A model generated the notes under the pieces. That model ran no database searches and was not told the origin of the DNA. It saw only the letters and a list, made by a program, of their open reading frames with translations. DNA of 64,000 bases from Amphibiibacter pelophylacis (lineage in GTDB: Bacteria; Pseudomonadota; Gammaproteobacteria; Burkholderiales; Burkholderiaceae_C), in NCBI RefSeq assembly GCF_037688875.1, contig NZ_JAWDIE010000002.1, positions 62,001-126,000 on the forward strand, written 5' to 3'. Both the position numbers and the translations under genes were made by a program. This document shows positions 35,836 to 43,630 of this stretch, in pieces (within the stretch, counting starts at the first letter, position 1; every line of letters starts with the position of its first letter).

Positions 35836-35846
35836 AGGCCTCTCAA
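35836..35846. repeat. 11-bp direct repeat, right copy
   Basis: AGGCCTCTCAA again, here inside the perfect palindrome GAGAGGCCTCTC, 16 bases after the stop of the 455-residue gene. With the copy at 34424 it bounds a 1.4-kb segment. Confidence 0.65.
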
Positions 35847-35882
35847 GAAACACCCTCCAACTGACTGATTTTCATAGTGATT

Positions 35883-36005
35883 TCATGCAGCGCTTTCCGA
35901 GGGCACGAGCTGCATGCCCATCGCACTGGCCTTCTGGGCGGGGTTATTCAGGTCTTGCTGGCGATAGCGCTCTTCGAAGTACTTCCTGTCCCAGCTTGGT
36001 GTATT
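35883..36005 (-). pseudogene. C-terminal coding remnant, family unknown
   Basis: The minus strand reads PSWDRKYFEERYRQQDLNNP then AQKASAMGMQLVPSESAA and a stop at 35883-35885; a TGA precedes it at the 5' side, so only about 40 codons remain. The composition is convincingly protein-like. It resembles the tail of a longer protein, possibly a transposase, but I cannot assign it. The rest of 35820-36168 contains the right direct repeat and an inverted repeat, with no intact gene. Confidence 0.4.
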
Positions 36006-36100
36006 CCGTCAATCAGTAAGCACGACACAACTCAGTCTGGCTAGCTTGTAGGGAGCAAGATGCACCGTCTTTGCGCCACACGAATCCTTCCGTCGCGCCA

Positions 36101-36140
36101 CTGCTGTAATTGCTGCACGTCCTGGATCTGCTTACAGCAG
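36101..36140. repeat. 9-bp inverted repeat upstream of the DUF924 gene
   Basis: CTGCTGTAA (36101-36109) and TTACAGCAG (36132-36140) are perfect inverted copies separated by 22 bases, ending 28 bases before the DUF924 start. They could form a leader hairpin or a two-site operator. Confidence 0.4.
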
Positions 36141-36168
36141 TCCGAATCGTCAAATACCAAACCACCCC

Positions 36169-36702
36169 ATGCACACCATCCTCAATTTCTGGTTCGAAGA
36201 ACTCTCCCCGGCCCAGTGGTGGCGGGTTGATCCTGACCTGGACAAGACAATTTCTGACCGATTCGGCGAAACTCACCGCGCCGCTCACGCGGGTGAACTG
36301 TTTGAGTGGCGTGTATCACCCGAAGGACGCCTGGCCGAAATCATTGTTCTGGATCAGTTCTCACGCAATATCCACCGGGGCACGCCGCTGGCCTTTGCCT
36401 GCGATCCGATGGCACTGGCGCTTGCTCAGGAAGCCGTCCGTACTGGCGCAGATCAAACCCTGCCCGCCCAGCACAGGGCCTTTCTGTACATGCCCTACAT
36501 GCACAGCGAATCAGCGGTGATTCACCGTCTGGCGGAACCCCTGTTTCGCACGATGGCGCCTGAGGCCAACCACCAGGCGGAACTGAAGCACAAGGCCATC
36601 ATTGACCGGTTCGGGCGCTACCCACATCGCAATGCCATACTCGGGCGCACATCAACCCCGGAAGAGCTTGATTTTCTGCAGCAGCCGGGCTCCAGTTTTT
36701 GA
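36169..36702 (+). CDS. DUF924-family protein
   Basis: A 177-residue protein matching DUF924: ILNFWFEELSPAQWW at the N-terminus, LAEIIVLDQFSRNIHRGTPLAF, LYMPYMHSES, and DRFGRYPHRNAILGRTSTPEE near the C-terminus. It is an all-helical, tetratricopeptide-like fold of unknown biochemical role, widespread in Proteobacteria. Length is normal for the family. Codon use returns to the high-G+C pattern, so this marks the right border of the accessory patch. Confidence 0.9.
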   Translation: MHTILNFWFEELSPAQWWRVDPDLDKTISDRFGETHRAAHAGELFEWRVSPEGRLAEIIVLDQFSRNIHRGTPLAFACDPMALALAQEAVRTGADQTLPAQHRAFLYMPYMHSESAVIHRLAEPLFRTMAPEANHQAELKHKAIIDRFGRYPHRNAILGRTSTPEELDFLQQPGSSF

Positions 36703-36768
36703 TTCGGATCGCCACTAAGCGAGAAATAGCCTGTGAATCCCGGGCACCACATCGCATAGAATATTTCC

Positions 36769-37221
36769 ATGAAACTCGCTCAAGCCCTTCTCCTGCGCGC
36801 TGATGTGCAGAAAAAAATTGCCTCGCTGCGCGAGCGCATCGCCCGCAACGTCATGGTGCAGGACGGCGACACGCCGCACGAGGACCCTGCGGCGCTGCTG
36901 CTTGAGGCTGGAGCCACTCTCGAAGAACTCCAGAAACTGGTGGTGGCGATCAACACCGCCAACCTCAGCCATACCCTGCCCGATGGCCGCAGCCTGACCG
37001 AGGCCATGGCGGCGCGCGATGCGCTGGTGCAGCGGCACGCGCTGTACCAGTCTGCCATCGACGCGACGCAGCGAGAGCCTGACCGCTACAGCGCCCGCGA
37101 AATCAAATGGACGACGGCGATTGATATTGCCAGCATCCAGAAACAGTCCGAAGACCTGGCCCGCCAGATTAGGGAGCTGAACGGGTTGATTCAGGAAACC
37201 AACTGGAAGGTCGATCTGTAA
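36769..37221 (+). CDS. DIP1984-family protein
   Basis: A 150-residue, largely helical protein: MKLAQALLLRADVQKKIASLRERIARNVMVQDGD is the characteristic N-terminus of the DIP1984 (septicolysin-like) family. NTANLSHTLPDGRSLTEAMAARD and the C-terminal coiled-coil LARQIRELNGLIQETNWKVDL follow. Function is unknown despite the historical name. It is a stand-alone gene; the 218 bases after it up to 37440 show no gene. Confidence 0.85.
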   Translation: MKLAQALLLRADVQKKIASLRERIARNVMVQDGDTPHEDPAALLLEAGATLEELQKLVVAINTANLSHTLPDGRSLTEAMAARDALVQRHALYQSAIDATQREPDRYSAREIKWTTAIDIASIQKQSEDLARQIRELNGLIQETNWKVDL

Positions 37222-37439
37222 CTGAAACAGTTTCGGGGCGCCGGGCGAGCGTGAGACCCCGGCACGGGGCCAGGGGGTTGAAAACATTCTGGGCCCGCTG
37301 CGCGCGCTGTGGGCAGCGCACCAAATGACACATCAGCCCAGCACCATTCACTCGTCAACGAGCACAGTGCATATTTCACTACCCCACGCTGACGGCGCCC
37401 CACCTCATCCGTCGATTCATTGTCCCGAGGAGCCCTGCC

Positions 37440-38066
37440 ATGATTGAAGTCTCCTGGTGGCTGTTTATGGCCACATCGCTTCTGGTGATCGCCACGCCCG
37501 GTCAGGACATGGTGCTGGTCATGTCGCGGTCCATCGCGCAGGGGACGGCGGCGGGGATTGTCACGGCGGCCGGCGTCAGCGTGGGCCTGATCGGGCATAC
37601 CGTGCTGGCCACGCTGGGGCTGGGCGCCCTGCTTCGGGCCTCGGAATGGCTGTTTCTGGTGCTGAAACTGGTCGGCGCAGCCTACCTGGTTTACATGGGC
37701 GTACAGCTGCTGCGCACGCGCCAGTCAGAGCTGGCCATCACCGCCGGGGCGCCCAAGTCCCTGCTGCGGCTGTTTGTCGATGGCGCGCTGTCGAATCTGA
37801 GCAACCCGAAAATTGCGGTCTTTTATTTCGCCTTCCTGCCGCAGTTCGTGCTGCCCGGCGCCACGCACCCGACGCTGTCGGTGTTCGCGCTGGGTCTGGT
37901 CTTTGCGACGCTGACTTTCCTGGTCAAAGGCCCCATCGGACTGGCCTCGGGCATTCTGTCCAAGTGGCTGCGCAGCCATCCGCGCTTTCTGCTCTGGATC
38001 TTTCGCACCAGCGGGGCCGTTCTGCTGGTTCTGGGGCTCAAGCTGGCGCTGGAACGGCGCCCCTGA
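37440..38066 (+). CDS. LysE/RhtB-family amino acid exporter
   Basis: A 208-residue inner-membrane protein with about six hydrophobic segments. The N-terminal signature ATPGQDMVLVMSRSIAQGTAAGI matches the LysE/RhtB family, which exports lysine, threonine, homoserine or related amino acids. GAAYLVYMGVQLLR and DGALSNLSNPKIAVFYFAFLPQFV are also typical. The exported substrate cannot be told from sequence. A GAGGAG-like ribosome site (CGAGGAGCC) precedes ATG 37440. Confidence 0.9.
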   Translation: MIEVSWWLFMATSLLVIATPGQDMVLVMSRSIAQGTAAGIVTAAGVSVGLIGHTVLATLGLGALLRASEWLFLVLKLVGAAYLVYMGVQLLRTRQSELAITAGAPKSLLRLFVDGALSNLSNPKIAVFYFAFLPQFVLPGATHPTLSVFALGLVFATLTFLVKGPIGLASGILSKWLRSHPRFLLWIFRTSGAVLLVLGLKLALERRP

Positions 38067-38115
38067 CACCGGGCAGTGCTAAGCTCAGCCCCTTGTGCAC
38101 CAGCAAGGAACTGCC

Positions 38116-38604
38116 ATGCAACTTCGTCACCTGCCCCTTCTGGCCTGCAGCCTGCTGCTGGGGGCCTGCGCCACACAGGGCACCTGGACTTCAGCGCCAC
38201 CGCCTCCGGAGCCTGACGCGACGGTGCCGACAGCCACGCAGGCTGCGGCGCCCAGCGTGGCGCCCATCACAGCGTCTGCACCACCAGCCGTCGCTCCTGC
38301 GGCAGTCCCCCGGGCCGGGGTGCCTGCGGCCAAACCGCCCGCTGCGCCCCGGGTGCTGGGGAAGCGCCAGATCTATCGCTGCCCCAGCGGCAAGGCAGCG
38401 GTGGCGCAGTACGACACGTCCGGCGAGCGGCTGCGGCTGCGCTACGGCAAGCGCTACTACGCCATGACCATCGCGCCATCGGCCAGCGGTGCGCGCTATG
38501 AAGGCGGTGGCCTGGTCTGGTGGTCCAAAGGCTCAGGCCCGGGCTCTACCGCCATGGTCATAAAAGCCAGCACAGACCGGGCCCTTGAAACCTGCACCCG
38601 CTGA
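38116..38604 (+). CDS. MliC-like lipoprotein (putative lysozyme inhibitor)
   Basis: A 162-residue lipoprotein: the signal peptide ends in the lipobox LLLGAC, so Cys16 would be lipidated. ATG 38116 fits this better than one seven codons upstream. A Pro/Ala-rich linker spans residues 20-80. The C-terminal 75 residues (YRCPSGKAAVAQYDTSGERL, and GARYEGGGLVWWSKGSG) match the MliC/PliC fold, whose members inhibit C-type lysozyme at the cell surface. Two cysteines (in YRCPSG and ALETCTR) could form the conserved disulfide. Followed by a bidirectional terminator. Confidence 0.8.
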   Translation: MQLRHLPLLACSLLLGACATQGTWTSAPPPPEPDATVPTATQAAAPSVAPITASAPPAVAPAAVPRAGVPAAKPPAAPRVLGKRQIYRCPSGKAAVAQYDTSGERLRLRYGKRYYAMTIAPSASGARYEGGGLVWWSKGSGPGSTAMVIKASTDRALETCTR

Positions 38605-38651
38605 ACGAAGACCCGCTGTTCCCATCCCACAGGCTGGGCTGCAGGGTTCAC

Positions 38652-38678
38652 AAAAAAACCCGGCCGAGGCCGGGTTTT
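38652..38678. terminator. Bidirectional intrinsic terminator
   Basis: AAAACCCGGC-CGAG-GCCGGGTTTT is a strong hairpin with A and T tracts on both sides. It lies between the convergent lipoprotein gene and the TRAP binding-protein gene and can serve both. Confidence 0.9.
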
Positions 38679-38697
38679 CTGTTCGAGGGGAAAGCGC

Positions 38698-39780
38698 TCA
38701 GGGCAGTTTCACGCCGCGCATGTAGCCGTCGAAGCTGGCCTGCGAGAAGCGGTCCCACAGCAGCTGGTCTTTCTGGAAAGCCAGGTAATCGCCGTAGATT
38801 TTCTTCCACACGGGGTTGCTGGCATTGAGCTCGCTGTAAATCGCCATCGACTGCTTGAAGGCCTCGTCCATCACCGCCTTGGGGAAGGCCGCGACCTTCA
38901 CCTTCTGGGCCACCAGCTGCTTGAGCGCGCCGGGGTTCTTGGCGTCGTATTCGGCCTGGATCGACACGTGGGCCGCACGCGTGGCGGTGTCCAGAATGGC
39001 CTTGTTCTCGGCCGACAGGCCGTCGTAGGCCTTCTTGTTGACGAAAAAGTCCAGCTCGGCGCCACCCTCCCACCAGCCCGGGTAGTAGTAGTTGGGCGCC
39101 ACTTTGAACAGGCCCAGTTTCAGATCGTCGTACGGCCCGATCCACTCGGCGGCGTCAATAGTGCCTTTTTCCAGCGCCTGATAGATTTCACCGGCGGGAA
39201 TCTGCTGCGGCACGGCGCCCATGCGCTCCAGCACCTTGCCGGCAAAGCCGCCAATGCGCATTTTCAGGCCCTTCATGTCGGCCAGGGTCTTGATTTCCTT
39301 GCGATACCAGCCGCCCATCTGGGTGCCGCTGTTGCCGCCGGGGAAGTTGACGATGTTGTAACCGGCGTAGAACTCGCTCATCAGCTTGCCGCCGTTGCCT
39401 TCCAGCATCCAGGCGGTCATCTGGCGGCTGCCCATACCGAAGGGAATGGCGCAGCCCAGGGTGAAGGCCTCGTTCTTGCCGAAGAAATAGTAAGGCGCCG
39501 TATGGCACATTTCGACGTTGCCGCCCTGCACGCCGTCCAGCACGCCCAGCGGGGGCATCAGCTCGCCGCCCGGGTGAACGGAGATTTCAAACTTGCCGCC
39601 CGACATGGCCTTGACCTGCTTGGCCATGTATTCGGCCCCGCCCATCAGCGTGTCGATGGATTTGGGGAAGCTGGACGCCAGGCGCCAGCGCACCGTCGCC
39701 TGGGCATGCACGGCCGGGGCAGCGCCCGCCGCCAGGATACCGGCCAGGCCGGCAAATTTCACCATTGAACGTCGATCCAT
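38698..39780 (-). CDS. dctP: TRAP transporter substrate-binding protein (DctP/TakP type)
   Basis: A 360-residue periplasmic protein with a twin-arginine-like or Sec signal (MDRRSMVKFAGLAGILAAGAAPAVHAQ). The mature protein starts VRWRLASSFPKSIDTLMGGA and contains LKMRIGGFAGKVLERMGA, where the Arg of the DctP family contacts the substrate carboxylate. The IPAGEIYQALEKGTIDAAEW segment resembles the 2-oxoacid-binding TakP group. It has its own upstream operator and is separated from dctM by 143 bases, so it can be transcribed apart from dctQM. Confidence 0.92.
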   Translation of the reverse strand: MDRRSMVKFAGLAGILAAGAAPAVHAQATVRWRLASSFPKSIDTLMGGAEYMAKQVKAMSGGKFEISVHPGGELMPPLGVLDGVQGGNVEMCHTAPYYFFGKNEAFTLGCAIPFGMGSRQMTAWMLEGNGGKLMSEFYAGYNIVNFPGGNSGTQMGGWYRKEIKTLADMKGLKMRIGGFAGKVLERMGAVPQQIPAGEIYQALEKGTIDAAEWIGPYDDLKLGLFKVAPNYYYPGWWEGGAELDFFVNKKAYDGLSAENKAILDTATRAAHVSIQAEYDAKNPGALKQLVAQKVKVAAFPKAVMDEAFKQSMAIYSELNASNPVWKKIYGDYLAFQKDQLLWDRFSQASFDGYMRGVKLP

Positions 39781-39838
39781 GAAAATCTCCAGTGAGTAAG
39801 AAAAAGGACAGCGGGGCTTCGGGGTTCAGGACGCAAAC

Positions 39839-39851
39839 TTGGTCAGACCAA
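39839..39851. promoter_or_regulatory. GntR-type (FCD) operator upstream of dctP
   Basis: TTGGTC-A-GACCAA, a perfect 13-bp palindrome, lies 59 bases upstream of the dctP start. The same palindrome (central T) precedes dctQ at 42396. TGGTC/GACCA half-sites are typical of FadR/FCD-subfamily GntR repressors. Confidence 0.7.
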
Positions 39852-39923
39852 ATTTGCGACGATTCTATGCACGAATTCCGGAAAAAAACTTACGGGTAAA
39901 CACCCATCCAGACGGCGGCAGCG

Positions 39924-41732
39924 TCACTTTTGCGCCGCCTTGCTGGCTTCTTCCAGCTGTTTGAGAGCGTCGGCATCGCTCTCGGCGGGGGGCGCTTCAG
40001 CGGGAGCCGTAGCCGGGTCCGCAGGCGCGGCCGCATCGGGCGCCGCGGCATCGGGGGCGGCCGGAGCCTGCAGCGCGCCCGCATCCGCCGGCGCATCGCC
40101 CCAGCCTTCCGACGACGAATCCTGGTTCAGGATGTCCAGCACCTGCGTGTTGTCCAGCTGGACCTCGTGCTCGACGCCGCCGGTGACGATTTTCGGGAAG
40201 GCGATCACCGTGGCCACCATGACCAGCTGCAGCAGGATGAAGGGCACCGAGCCCCAGTAGATCTCGGTGCTCTTCACGCCCTGGATGGTGCGGCCATTGA
40301 CCTTGTCGCGGTAGGGCCCGCTGGGCGCCACGCTGCGCAGGTAGAACAGCGCAAAGCCAAAGGGCGGGTGCATGAAGCTGGTCTGCATGTTCAGCGCCAG
40401 CAGCACGCCGAACCAGACAAGATCAATCCCCAGCTTGTCAGCCACTGGCGCCAGCAGGGGCACCACGATGAAGGACAGCTCAAAAAAGTCCAGGAAGAAG
40501 GCCAGGAAGAAGACCAGGATGTTGACGACGATGAGGAAGCCCAGCTGCCCACCCGGCAGGCCGGACAGCAGGTGCTCGACCCACAGCGGACCATCCACGC
40601 CCTGGAAGGTCAGGCCAAACACCGTCGCGCCAATCAGGATGAAGACCACGAAAGTCGACAGCTTCATCGTCATGTCCATGGCCTGCTTGAGCAGTGTGAA
40701 GGACATGCGCCGGCGGGCTGCCGCCATCAGCAGGCCGCCCATGGCGCCCATGGCACCGCCTTCGGTCGGCGTGGCCCAGCCCATGAAAATGGTGCCCAGC
40801 ACCAGGAAAATCAGCCCCAGCGGCGGGATCAGCACGAAGGTCACGCGCTCGGCCATCTGCGACAGCAGGCCGAGTCTGAAGCTCTTGTTGACCACGGCGG
40901 CGACAAAAGCCACCGCCGTGCCCACGCACAGCGACAGCACGATCAGCTCGTCGCGCGGCATGGTATCCGGGCGGGTGTGGGCAAAGGCCAGCGCGCAGCC
41001 GACCGACACCAGGGTGAGCAGGCCCAGCGAGCGCAGACCGCTGTCGCCATTGCTTTCGCGGATGGTGCGCGCCTCGGCGGGCAGCGCAGGCAGCCACTGC
41101 GGTCGGAAAATCGCCACGCCCACCACAAAGAGGATGTACATGGACATCAGCATGAAGCCGGGCAGAAAAGCGCCCTTGTACAGATCGCCCACCGAGCGGC
41201 CCAGCTGGTCGGCCAGCACGATCAGCACCAGCGACGGCGGGATGATCTGCGCGAGTGTCCCGGACGCCGCGATCACCCCGCTGGCGATGCGCCGGTCGTA
41301 GCCGTAGCGCAGCATGATGGGCAGCGAAATCAGGCCCATGGAGATCACCGACGCGGCCACCACGCCCGTCGTCGCGGCCAGCATGGCGCCGACCAGCACC
41401 ACGGCGATCGCCAGACCCCCGCGCAGCGGGCCAAAGAGCTGGCCCACGGTGTCCAGCAGATCCTCGGCCATGCCGGAGCGTTCCAGGATCAGCCCCATGA
41501 AGGTGAAGAAGGGAATCGCCAGCAGCGTCTCGTTCTGCATGATGCCGAAGATGCGCAGCGGCAGCGCGCTCATCAGCGATTCCAGCCCCGGCACACCAAT
41601 CTCGATGCCGACCAGGCCAAAAAACAGCCCGCAGGCGCCCAGCGAGAACGCCACCGGGTAACCCATGAGCAGAAAGATGATCAGCCCGCAGAACATCAGC
41701 GGGGCCATGTTTTCCAGCATGAAGGCGATCAT
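39924..41732 (-). CDS. dctM: TRAP transporter large permease (DctM type) with acidic tail
   Basis: A 602-residue membrane protein with about 12 helices that forms the ion-coupled transport channel of the TRAP system. Typical segments are LMGYPVAFSLGACGL, LRGGLAIAVVLVGAMLAATTGVVAAS and QIIPPSLVLIVLADQ. The length exceeds the 425-residue DctM type and fits the larger class. The last 65 residues are an unusual Ala/Pro/Asp-rich tail (PDAAAPDAAAPADPATAPAE) ending in a lysine-containing helix. It overlaps dctQ by 4 bases. Confidence 0.92.
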   Translation of the reverse strand: MIAFMLENMAPLMFCGLIIFLLMGYPVAFSLGACGLFFGLVGIEIGVPGLESLMSALPLRIFGIMQNETLLAIPFFTFMGLILERSGMAEDLLDTVGQLFGPLRGGLAIAVVLVGAMLAATTGVVAASVISMGLISLPIMLRYGYDRRIASGVIAASGTLAQIIPPSLVLIVLADQLGRSVGDLYKGAFLPGFMLMSMYILFVVGVAIFRPQWLPALPAEARTIRESNGDSGLRSLGLLTLVSVGCALAFAHTRPDTMPRDELIVLSLCVGTAVAFVAAVVNKSFRLGLLSQMAERVTFVLIPPLGLIFLVLGTIFMGWATPTEGGAMGAMGGLLMAAARRRMSFTLLKQAMDMTMKLSTFVVFILIGATVFGLTFQGVDGPLWVEHLLSGLPGGQLGFLIVVNILVFFLAFFLDFFELSFIVVPLLAPVADKLGIDLVWFGVLLALNMQTSFMHPPFGFALFYLRSVAPSGPYRDKVNGRTIQGVKSTEIYWGSVPFILLQLVMVATVIAFPKIVTGGVEHEVQLDNTQVLDILNQDSSSEGWGDAPADAGALQAPAAPDAAAPDAAAPADPATAPAEAPPAESDADALKQLEEASKAAQK

Positions 41733-42355
41733 GAACGTTCTCCGGCGGTGGCGGTGGCTGCGGCGGCCTTGTCAGCGTTCTGCTGCGCCAGGATGGCCTC
41801 GGCCAGCTCCTGCTCGGCGGATTTCTCGCTGGCTTTGCGTGTGGGGTCGTCAATCAGGCCCTTGAGGTAAGCCCAGCGCTTGATGAATTCGGACACCCCC
41901 TGCAGGCCCAGCAGCGCAAAACCGATGGGCACCAGGGCGTACACCGGCCAGCGGATCAGGCCACCGGCCTGGTTGGACATCTCGCCCGATTCAAACGCGC
42001 GGATCACCAGCGGCATCACCATGGTGATCACAAAGTAAACCACCGGCATCAGGAAGATGCAGATGAAGAGCATGTCCAGCTTGATCTGCGTGCGCTTGGA
42101 GAATTTGCTCACCACCAGATCAATGCGCACGTGCTCCTGGCGCATCAGCGTGTAGCCGGCGGCCAGCAGGAAAATCGCCGAAAACATGTACCACTGCGCT
42201 TCCAGAAATGCGTTCGAACTGGTCGAAAACACCTTGCGCACGACAGCGTTGGCAGCACTCACAAAAGCGCAGGCGAACACCAGCCACATCACCGCCCGGC
42301 CCACCCGCTCATTGAGCGAATCAATCAGGCGCGACAGCCCAAGTAAAGCATTCAT
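41729..42355 (-). CDS. dctQ: TRAP transporter small permease (DctQ type)
   Basis: A 208-residue membrane protein with four predicted helices; AVMWLVFACAFVSAANAVVRK and a central AQWYMFSAIFLLAAGYTLMRQEHVRIDL match DctQ. It associates with DctM in the inner membrane. A charged C-terminal tail (RKASEKSAEQELAEAIL) may be cytoplasmic. It is the first gene of the dctQM unit and is preceded by the second copy of the GntR-type palindrome. Confidence 0.9.
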   Translation of the reverse strand: MNALLGLSRLIDSLNERVGRAVMWLVFACAFVSAANAVVRKVFSTSSNAFLEAQWYMFSAIFLLAAGYTLMRQEHVRIDLVVSKFSKRTQIKLDMLFICIFLMPVVYFVITMVMPLVIRAFESGEMSNQAGGLIRWPVYALVPIGFALLGLQGVSEFIKRWAYLKGLIDDPTRKASEKSAEQELAEAILAQQNADKAAAATATAGERS

Positions 42356-42395
42356 GGTGGATCACTTTCCAAAAAACAATCGAGCGCATCGGCTC

Positions 42396-42408
42396 TTGGT
42401 CTGACCAA
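42396..42408. promoter_or_regulatory. GntR-type (FCD) operator upstream of dctQM
   Basis: TTGGTC-T-GACCAA, perfect except for the central base relative to the copy at 39839, located 41 bases upstream of the dctQ start. Confidence 0.7.
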
Positions 42409-42541
42409 AAACGGCTTGATTCTAGCTGCGCTGTAAGGGGCTTTCGCCTCGGGGTTTACCCTTTGGGTGCTTTTGCGCTACGCCATACAGAAACCGCGCG
42501 CCGCCGGGGCTTGCGGGCAGCACGGGCTTATCATCGCGGCC

Positions 42542-43522
42542 ATGCTGCAGATCCTGCTGGTCACCCTGCCCTTCTTCGCTCTGGTGCTGTGTGGCTTCGC
42601 GGCCACCTGGCGCGGTGCGCTGCCGCTGTCGGCCATCCCGGGGCTGAACGGCTATGTGCTGTTTTTCGCCCTGCCCGCCATGCTGTTCCAGTTTGGTGCG
42701 CGCACGCCGCTGGCGCAGCTGCTGGACGTGCCGGTGTTCGCCAGCTACACCGCAGTCGCACTGGTGATGGTGGCGCTGGCCGTTCTGGTCAGCCGCAAAC
42801 CGTGGCGCGCCGGGCCGCCCGCCATGGGCTGGAACGACAGCGCGTTTGGCGCGCTGGTCGCGGCCTTTCCCAACACCGGCTTCATGGGCGTGCCGCTGCT
42901 GGTGGCGCTGCTGGGCCAGGCGGCGGCCGGGCCCATGATCGTCATGATCGCTGTCGATATGGTGCTGACCTCCAGCCTGTGCATCGCGCTGTCGCGACTG
43001 GACAGCGAAGGCGGTTGGCGCATCGCGCTGCGTCAGGCGCTGCGCGGCATGGCGGGCAACCCCATGCCGTGGGCGATCGCGCTGGGCGTGCTGTTTTCCG
43101 CCCTGCAGTGGCAGTGGCCGGGGCCGGTTGCGCGCACGCTGGACATGCTGGCGCAGTCGGCCTCGCCCGTGGCGCTGTTCACCATCGGCGCGGTGCTGGC
43201 CCGCTCGCAGCGGCTGATGCGCGAGGACCACAGCCACCGCATCGCGTGGAGCGAGGTGCTGCCGGTGACGCTGCTCAAGCTCTTCGTCCACCCGCTGATG
43301 ATGGCGCTGGCCCTGAAGGCCATGGCCCTGCTGGGCGCTGGTGTACCGCCCACGACGGCCACGGTGCTCATCGTGGCGGCGGCGCTGCCCAGCGCCAGCA
43401 ACGTCTCGCTGCTGGCCGAACGCATGGGCGCCAACAATGGCCGCATCGCGCGCATCATCCTGGTGACGACAGCGGCGGCGTTCTTCACGTTTGCGCTGAT
43501 ACTTTCGGCGCTACAGCGCTAA
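42542..43522 (+). CDS. AEC-family transporter (auxin efflux carrier-like)
   Basis: A 326-residue protein with ten hydrophobic segments. ATG 42542 gives the expected membrane-embedded N-terminus (MLQILLVTLPFFALVLCGF), in preference to an extension to 42467. AFPNTGFMGVPLLVALLG is the conserved N-terminal AEC motif, and ALPSASNVSLLAERMG the C-terminal one. AEC carriers export or import small carboxylates such as malate or malonate. The substrate here is unknown; proximity to a TRAP carboxylate importer is suggestive only. Confidence 0.9.
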   Translation: MLQILLVTLPFFALVLCGFAATWRGALPLSAIPGLNGYVLFFALPAMLFQFGARTPLAQLLDVPVFASYTAVALVMVALAVLVSRKPWRAGPPAMGWNDSAFGALVAAFPNTGFMGVPLLVALLGQAAAGPMIVMIAVDMVLTSSLCIALSRLDSEGGWRIALRQALRGMAGNPMPWAIALGVLFSALQWQWPGPVARTLDMLAQSASPVALFTIGAVLARSQRLMREDHSHRIAWSEVLPVTLLKLFVHPLMMALALKAMALLGAGVPPTTATVLIVAAALPSASNVSLLAERMGANNGRIARIILVTTAAAFFTFALILSALQR

Positions 43523-43630
43523 AGATCGAACAGCGGGCACGCCAGACGGGTCACCGCAGTAGCCATGGCATAAACTGGTCTGCCCCTGGGGCTGTTGGGC
43601 CGCTGGTGCCTGTCAATAGAAAGTGAAACT

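Noticed and set aside
35820..35870. attC site at the right end of the 455-residue gene
   Set aside because: No good RYYYAAC/GTTRRRY pair with folded spacing could be found by eye; only the 11-bp direct repeat is clear.
39930..41870. 646-codon + strand open frame opposite dctM
   Set aside because: Gln/His/Arg-rich antisense shadow; the TRAP permease is unmistakable on the minus strand.
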